A stretch of DNA of 42,302 bases from an uncultured Bacteroidota bacterium (GTDB taxonomy: Bacteria; Bacteroidota; Bacteroidia; JADZBD01), in NCBI GenBank assembly GCA_937924855.1, contig CALEYQ010000049.1, forward strand, positions 1 through 42,302, in the 5' to 3' direction. The notes under the pieces were generated by a model. The model had not been told where the DNA came from, did not search any database, and worked only from the letters and a program-made list of their open reading frames with translations. Positions 39,126 to 42,302 of this stretch are shown here, in pieces. Each line of letters opens with the position of its first letter. The stretch's first letter is position 1. Made by a program: the position numbers and the translations under genes.

Positions 39126-39806
39126 TTACCTGTCATTTAGCAGGTTAGGCCTGCGTTCCAGGGTTCTTTTTTCAGCCATTTCCTGTCTCCACGCTTCTAT
39201 TTTGGCAGTGTTTCCTGAAAGTAATATTTCAGGAACCTTCAATCCTTTGTATTCAGCCGGCCGGGTATAAACCGGCGGAGCTACCAAACCGTCCTGAAAG
39301 GAGTCTGTTAAGGCGCTTGTTTCATCGGAAAGCACACCCGGCAGGAGGCGGATCAGGGCATCGCAAATGACCATGGCGGCCGGTTCCCCACCCGTTAAAA
39401 CAAAATTCCCTAGGCTTATTTCCCGGGTTATCAAATGCTCCCTTACCCGCTCGTCAACACCTTTATAATGACCACATAATAATATTATGTTTTTGGTCGT
39501 TGAAAGACGGTTTGCCATGGGCTGGTCGAATATTTCCCCATCCGGACTCAGATAAATAATCTCATCATACTGCCTTTTGGATTTTAAATTATTGATGCAC
39601 AGGTCAATAGGTTCAATCATAAGAACCATTCCTGCACCCCCGCCAAAGGCATAATCGTCTACCTTATTATGTTTATCGGTGCTGTAATCTCTTAAATTGA
39701 TAAGATTTATGGTTGCAAGTCCTTTCCCAAGAGCCCGTTTGAGCATACTTTCCCTGAACGGGCCTTCGAACATTTCCGGAAAAAGGTTAATGATATCTAT
39801 GTGCAT
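39126..39806 (-). CDS. trmD: tRNA (guanine-37-N1)-methyltransferase TrmD
   Basis: A 226-residue SPOUT-class enzyme that methylates G37 in tRNAs reading CNN, UGG and CGG-type codons, preventing frameshifts. Landmarks are IDIINLFPEMFEGPF at the start, YAFGGGAGMVLMIEPI, LLCGHYKGVDERVREHL, the SAM-binding trefoil knot EISLGNFVLTGGEPAAMV, and the C-terminal GLVAPPVYTRPAEYKGLKVPEILLSG. The trmD-rplS order is the classic one. The usual upstream rpsP and rimM are missing: upstream lies only a 265-nt intergenic region and then a divergent sigma gene. Confidence 0.97.
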   Translation of the reverse strand: MHIDIINLFPEMFEGPFRESMLKRALGKGLATINLINLRDYSTDKHNKVDDYAFGGGAGMVLMIEPIDLCINNLKSKRQYDEIIYLSPDGEIFDQPMANRLSTTKNIILLCGHYKGVDERVREHLITREISLGNFVLTGGEPAAMVICDALIRLLPGVLSDETSALTDSFQDGLVAPPVYTRPAEYKGLKVPEILLSGNTAKIEAWRQEMAEKRTLERRPNLLNDR

Positions 39807-39873
39807 TCCCGAATATTTAGCTGATTTCCAGTATTTTTTGGTTATTTACAAGCAAATCCCTATACTTGTGGCC

Positions 39874-39885
39874 TTAAAATTTTAA
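39874..39885. repeat. 12-bp perfect AT palindrome between trmD and the sigma gene
   Basis: TTAAAATTTTAA is a perfect 12-bp palindrome, 9 nt upstream of the first GCAACC box. It could be an UP-like element or an operator, but AT-rich palindromes also arise by chance. Confidence 0.4.
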
Positions 39886-39893
39886 AGCCCGGG

Positions 39894-39921
39894 GCAACCA
39901 AATCGAAAAATAGTTGTCTTA
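39894..39921 (+). promoter_or_regulatory. ECF-type promoter candidate, box 1
   Basis: GCAACC (39894-39899) and GTCTTA (39916-39921) are separated by 16 nt, the spacing and AAC-type -35 expected for an ECF sigma promoter. It would start transcription near 39928, about 140 nt before the sigma gene. The box belongs to the 12-bp word GGGGCAACCAAA (39891-39902), repeated at 39980-39991. Confidence 0.5.
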
Positions 39922-39982
39922 TTATTAAAACCACAAGTACCGCGCTATAGGCATCTTTTTACACAGTACGATTTTCAGAGGG

Positions 39983-40010
39983 GCAACCAAAACATCTTAT
40001 TACTAACTTA
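39983..40010 (+). promoter_or_regulatory. ECF-type promoter candidate, box 2
   Basis: The second copy of GGGGCAACCAAA (39980-39991) contains GCAACC at 39983-39988. At 16 nt spacing the -10 position reads AACTTA, sharing only CTTA with box 1. A TCTTATTAYTAA word is also shared by both copies, but lies 11 nt closer here. It is weaker than box 1 as a promoter. Confidence 0.35.
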
Positions 40011-40071
40011 AAAAACGAATTCTATCGCATTTCATTACATTGATTATTTGATGTACTAAAACTGAAATTGC

Positions 40072-40701
40072 ATGGAATTACGTAATCTTTCCGACGAGAA
40101 GCTGATATCGCTTTATGTCGGTGGCAATGAAAAAGGCCTCGAAATCCTTCTGGAAAAATATCAGGCCAAAATTTTCTCCTATGTAATGTTACTGGTCCGC
40201 GATCGGGAAAGGGCGGAAGATATTTTCCAGGAAGCCTTTTTTAAGGTAATAACCAGCTTAAAATCAGGCAAGTATGTCGACGAAGGACATTTTTGTGCCT
40301 GGGTGAAGTGCATTTGCCGCAATCTGGTAATAGATGGTGTAAGGGTAGAAGAAAAAATGCCCACGGTGAGCCATATCCGTAACAGGAAAGACGATGAAGA
40401 GAAAGATATTTTTTCGGTGCTACGCTTATTTGAGGATGAAACCCCAGCCGATCGAATCTCTAAACAAGAATACCAGAAGCGGCTAAGGAAAGATATTCGC
40501 TTCCTTATCAACCAGTTGCCTCAGCAGCAAAGAGAGGTGGTCATCATGCGCTATTTCTTTGGGATGAGCTTTAACGAGATATCTAACTTATTGTCTATCA
40601 ATCTGAATACTGCCCTGGGCCGGATGCATTACGCCACCGGAAATCTAAGGAAACTTGCCCGGAAGTTCAATAAATTGAATTATGCGGGCGAGGCTTTTTA
40701 G
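40072..40701 (+). CDS. ECF-type RNA polymerase sigma factor
   Basis: A 209-residue sigma-70-family factor with the two-domain ECF layout. Region 2 (about 12-95) has LEKYQAKIFSYVMLLVRDRERAEDIFQEAFFKVI and FCAWVKCICRNLVIDGVR. A charged linker (about 100-140) with a run of Asp/Glu/Lys separates it from region 4 (about 143-198): LINQLPQQQREVVIMRYFFG and the helix-turn-helix FNEISNLLSINLNTALGRMHYA. No anti-sigma factor with a membrane helix is adjacent; the next gene encodes a 62-residue soluble protein. Two GCAACC boxes upstream suggest ECF-type control, possibly by itself. The ATG has no clear ribosome-binding site. Confidence 0.9.
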   Translation: MELRNLSDEKLISLYVGGNEKGLEILLEKYQAKIFSYVMLLVRDRERAEDIFQEAFFKVITSLKSGKYVDEGHFCAWVKCICRNLVIDGVRVEEKMPTVSHIRNRKDDEEKDIFSVLRLFEDETPADRISKQEYQKRLRKDIRFLINQLPQQQREVVIMRYFFGMSFNEISNLLSINLNTALGRMHYATGNLRKLARKFNKLNYAGEAF

Positions 40702-40790
40702 AAAAAGGGGATAAGTCAAAATATTTTTCCTGCCGGGCCGTTAAAGGGTAATGGAATTCACGCAATTCATTAAACCCAAACAACGAGCCT

Positions 40791-40979
40791 ATGCCCAAAA
40801 CAACTACACCTTTTTCCAAAACATCTCTTCCTTCAGAGAAGGAAACCAAAGCCCCTTCAGAATCCACACCTGAAGAAAAGCCCCGGGAACATGTAATCCG
40901 TAACATACTTTCATTTTCGCGTTCGTTGGAATGCCGGAAGTCTGAATTGGTAGGAACCGTGGTTTCACACAGGAATTAA
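40791..40979 (+). CDS. Small protein of unknown function after the sigma gene
   Basis: A 62-residue protein in two parts. The first 33 residues are low complexity (Thr, Ser, Pro, Glu, Lys) and look disordered. The last 29 are compact: HVIRNILSFSRSLECRKSEL then VGTVVSHRN. From memory, small Bacteroidota proteins often end in a similar [IL][RK]NIL-x-[FY][AS][RK][AS]L pattern with a hydrophobic finish, but I cannot verify this. It lies 89 nt after the sigma gene on the same strand and 21 nt before the secreted repeat protein. A partner or regulator of the sigma factor is possible. Its stop codon sits inside a 14-bp perfect palindrome. Confidence 0.55.
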   Translation: MPKTTTPFSKTSLPSEKETKAPSESTPEEKPREHVIRNILSFSRSLECRKSELVGTVVSHRN

Positions 40980-40984
40980 TTCCT
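40971..40984. promoter_or_regulatory. 14-bp perfect palindrome over a stop codon
   Basis: AGGAATTAATTCCT is a perfect palindrome. Its centre contains the TAA stop of the 62-residue gene, and it ends 16 nt before the repeat-protein ATG. It could be an operator for a dimeric regulator or a short stem in the mRNA leader. Confidence 0.4.
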
Positions 40985-41000
40985 ATCTTTCAGAAAAAAA

Positions 41001-41408
41001 ATGAAGCTAAGTACATTCTTATTGGCCCTTGCTCTTGTTTTTACGGGAACAACAGTATTTGCGCAGGATTTGCGTGATGGGAGCGGAAGCAAAACCGGAA
41101 AAATTGAATCCGACGGAACGGTTAGAAATTCCAGCGGCAGCAAAATCGGAAAAATTGATTCCGACGGCACCATCCGTAATTCCAGCGGCAGCAAAATCGG
41201 GAAAATAGATTCCGATGGAACTATTCGTAATTCCAGCGGAAGTAAAATCGGGAAATACGATTCCGACGGCACGGTGCGTAATGCTTCCGGTTCCAAAATC
41301 GGAAAAATAGATTCCGATGGCACCCTGAGAAATGCATCCGGCTCCAAAATAGGTTCCGCATCCGGAATAAAGAAGGAGTGGGCTGCCGTTACTTATTTCT
41401 TTTATTGA
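41001..41408 (+). CDS. Secreted 17-residue-repeat protein (beta-flower type)
   Basis: A 135-residue exported protein. The signal peptide covers about residues 1-22 (ending TTVFAQ). It is followed by a degenerate unit and then five 17-residue units (38-54, 55-71, 72-88, 89-105, 106-122) with consensus DGTIRNSSGSKIGKIDS. The short tail ends WAAVTYFFY. Proteins of this type are annotated in Bacteroidota as '5-fold beta-flower protein', in which each unit supplies a blade; I recall the name but could not check it. Function is unknown. A cell-surface or periplasmic structural or binding role is the obvious guess. It is followed by a strong terminator. Confidence 0.75.
   Translation: MKLSTFLLALALVFTGTTVFAQDLRDGSGSKTGKIESDGTVRNSSGSKIGKIDSDGTIRNSSGSKIGKIDSDGTIRNSSGSKIGKYDSDGTVRNASGSKIGKIDSDGTLRNASGSKIGSASGIKKEWAAVTYFFY
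41112..41366 (+). repeat. Five tandem 51-bp coding repeats
   Basis: The five units encode residues 38-122 of the secreted protein. They differ at many third-codon positions (for example GACGGA, GACGGC and GATGGA at the unit start) while the amino acids are nearly constant; the last unit drifts at its end. Confidence 0.88.
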
Positions 41409-41431
41409 TTTCGGTAATTTTTATTTTATTT

Positions 41432-41454
41432 GGCGGGCTTTGCCCGCCTTTTTT
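41432..41454 (+). terminator. Rho-independent terminator after the repeat-protein gene
   Basis: GGCGGGC (41432-41438), a 3-nt loop and GCCCGCC (41442-41448) form a perfect 7-bp GC stem, followed by six T (41449-41454). It is 23 nt past the preceding stop. The next base is the A of the nth ATG. Confidence 0.85.
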
Positions 41455-42120
41455 ATGAAAAAATCCAGGCTGGAGGAAAAATTTGAATTTGTGCTGGACT
41501 ATTTTCAGCACCACATGCCCGATGCCCAAACCGAACTCAGGTATCAGAACCCTTTTCAGTTATTGGTGGCGGTGGTTTTATCGGCCCAGTGCACTGATAA
41601 AAGAGTTAACCAGTTAACCCCCGAACTTTTTTCCCGTTTTCCCGATCCTCAGGCATTGGCCGAAGCAGGTGCCGAAGAAATATTTCCATATATCCGGTCG
41701 GTTTCCTATCCCAACAACAAGGCGAAACATTTGGCAGGTCTTGGGAAAATGCTGGTTTCTGAGTTTGGAGGAAGAGTTCCTGAAAAGCAGGAAGATCTTG
41801 AAAAGTTGCCCGGGGTAGGAAGAAAAACGGCCAATGTAATAGCATCTGTAATATATGACAGGCCTGCCCTGGCAGTGGATACGCATGTGCACCGGGTTTC
41901 GGCCCGTCTGGGTTTAACCCGTGGGGCAAAGACACCCCTTGCCACCGAAAAGCAATTGCTCCGTCATATTCCCTCCGAAAAAGTGGCCATTGCCCATCAT
42001 TGGATCATTCTGCATGGTCGGTATATATGCAAAGCCCGAAACCCCGATTGCGGGAAATGCGGACTAAAGAAAGTGTGCAACTATTACCAGAAAAAGCAAA
42101 AAAAAGAAGCCGGGGTTTAA
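41455..42120 (+). CDS. nth: Endonuclease III
   Basis: A 221-residue DNA glycosylase and AP lyase for oxidised pyrimidines. The helix-hairpin-helix is LPGVGRKTANV; the catalytic Lys is in SAQCTDKRVN, and the catalytic Asp in LAVDTHVHRVSARLGL. The C-terminal [4Fe-4S] cluster motif is intact: CKARNPDCGKCGLKKVC, giving C-x6-C-x2-C-x5-C. I chose the ATG at 41455; an upstream TTG would start inside the terminator stem. The U-tract of that terminator directly precedes this ATG, so the source of nth mRNA is unclear. A GGGTTT...AAACCC stem spans the stop codon. Confidence 0.95.
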   Translation: MKKSRLEEKFEFVLDYFQHHMPDAQTELRYQNPFQLLVAVVLSAQCTDKRVNQLTPELFSRFPDPQALAEAGAEEIFPYIRSVSYPNNKAKHLAGLGKMLVSEFGGRVPEKQEDLEKLPGVGRKTANVIASVIYDRPALAVDTHVHRVSARLGLTRGAKTPLATEKQLLRHIPSEKVAIAHHWIILHGRYICKARNPDCGKCGLKKVCNYYQKKQKKEAGV

Positions 42121-42250
42121 TTTAAAACCCTGTGTTCATAACTACCCCTTTCAGAGTTAATAGCTTTTTTGTCAATTTGTTAAGAGGCTCATTCCAGGAG
42201 CGAATTTCATTATTTTACATTTTGTAAAAACCGGTTCTTCATTTTGTGAA

Positions 42251-42258
42251 TAGCTTTG
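42251..42258 (+). promoter_or_regulatory. Candidate -7 element near the window end
   Basis: TAGCTTTG matches TAnnTTTG in the 182-nt stretch after nth. The nearest upstream TTTG (42221-42224) is 26 nt away, longer than usual. It may drive a plus-strand gene starting beyond the window. Confidence 0.25.
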
Positions 42259-42302
42259 TTCCATCAATGCGCAAACAGATTTAGAAATTAAAACAACAAA
42301 CA

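Noticed and set aside
41112..41366. Tandem 51-bp units considered as a CRISPR or non-coding satellite
   Set aside because: Units are contiguous without spacers, all in frame, with third-position variation and a signal peptide upstream; it is a coding repeat.

Overview
The window reads as chromosomal DNA from a member of the Bacteroidota, probably an uncultured or environmental lineage outside the gut genus Bacteroides. Several things point there. There is a PorT homologue of the type IX secretion system beside ubiE, a bacillithiol gene (bshA), a DUF4476 protein, an LptD with the Bacteroidota layout, and an HdrDE-like Fe-S pair. Start codons generally lack Shine-Dalgarno sequences. Several intergenic gaps carry the Bacteroidota -7 promoter element TAnnTTTG. 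I saw no rRNA, tRNA, CRISPR array, insertion sequence or complete prophage.

Layout. (1) Positions 1-5781, plus strand: the end of ychF, the topoisomerase IV pair parE-parC, and bshA. (2) 5778-12704, minus strand: a closely packed run of M28 peptidase, RidA, ArsC, an outer-membrane transporter-like protein, a secreted FlgD-like protein, a small membrane protein, a TPR protein and a PrsW-type membrane protease. (3) 12705-14274: a small accessory patch with a gene-poor stretch, a higB-higA toxin-antitoxin pair and a decayed Rhs core fragment wedged against the end of lptD. (4) 14271-23042: lptD, divergent from a plus-strand envelope and redox run of amidase, MCE/MlaD-like protein, membrane Fe-S protein, HAD-like protein, CCG-domain Fe-S protein, a conserved protein of unknown function and a DUF4476 protein. 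(5) 23039-38599, minus strand: twelve genes with tiny gaps or overlaps. The leading part is an exopolysaccharide module: secreted phosphodiester-glycosidase-like protein, asnB-type amidotransferase, glycosyltransferase, Wza, Wzc, RfbC and a WecA/MraY-type transferase. The trailing part is housekeeping: lytic transglycosylase, uvrA, ubiE, porT and a COG2509 flavoprotein. (6) 38637-39806, minus strand: trmD and rplS. (7) 40072-42120, plus strand: an ECF-type sigma factor, a 62-residue protein, a secreted 17-residue-repeat protein and nth.

How parts fit. The EPS genes cover lipid-linked initiation (WecA type), sugar supply (RfbC), elongation (glycosyltransferase), chain-length control and export (Wzc, Wza). 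LptD, PorT, the MCE protein, the amidase and the lytic transglycosylase make this a strongly envelope-directed region.

The less ordinary points are these. The lytic transglycosylase runs about 149 nt out of frame into the Walker A-coding start of uvrA. Two intrinsic terminators have U-tracts that almost touch the next ATG. The higBA promoter has its -7 element as the exact spacer of a perfect inverted repeat. A duplicated GGGGCAACCAAA box with an ECF-like -35/-10 layout lies ahead of the sigma gene. The HdrDE-like redox pair is split by a HAD-like gene. All calls come from reading the sequence without database searches.
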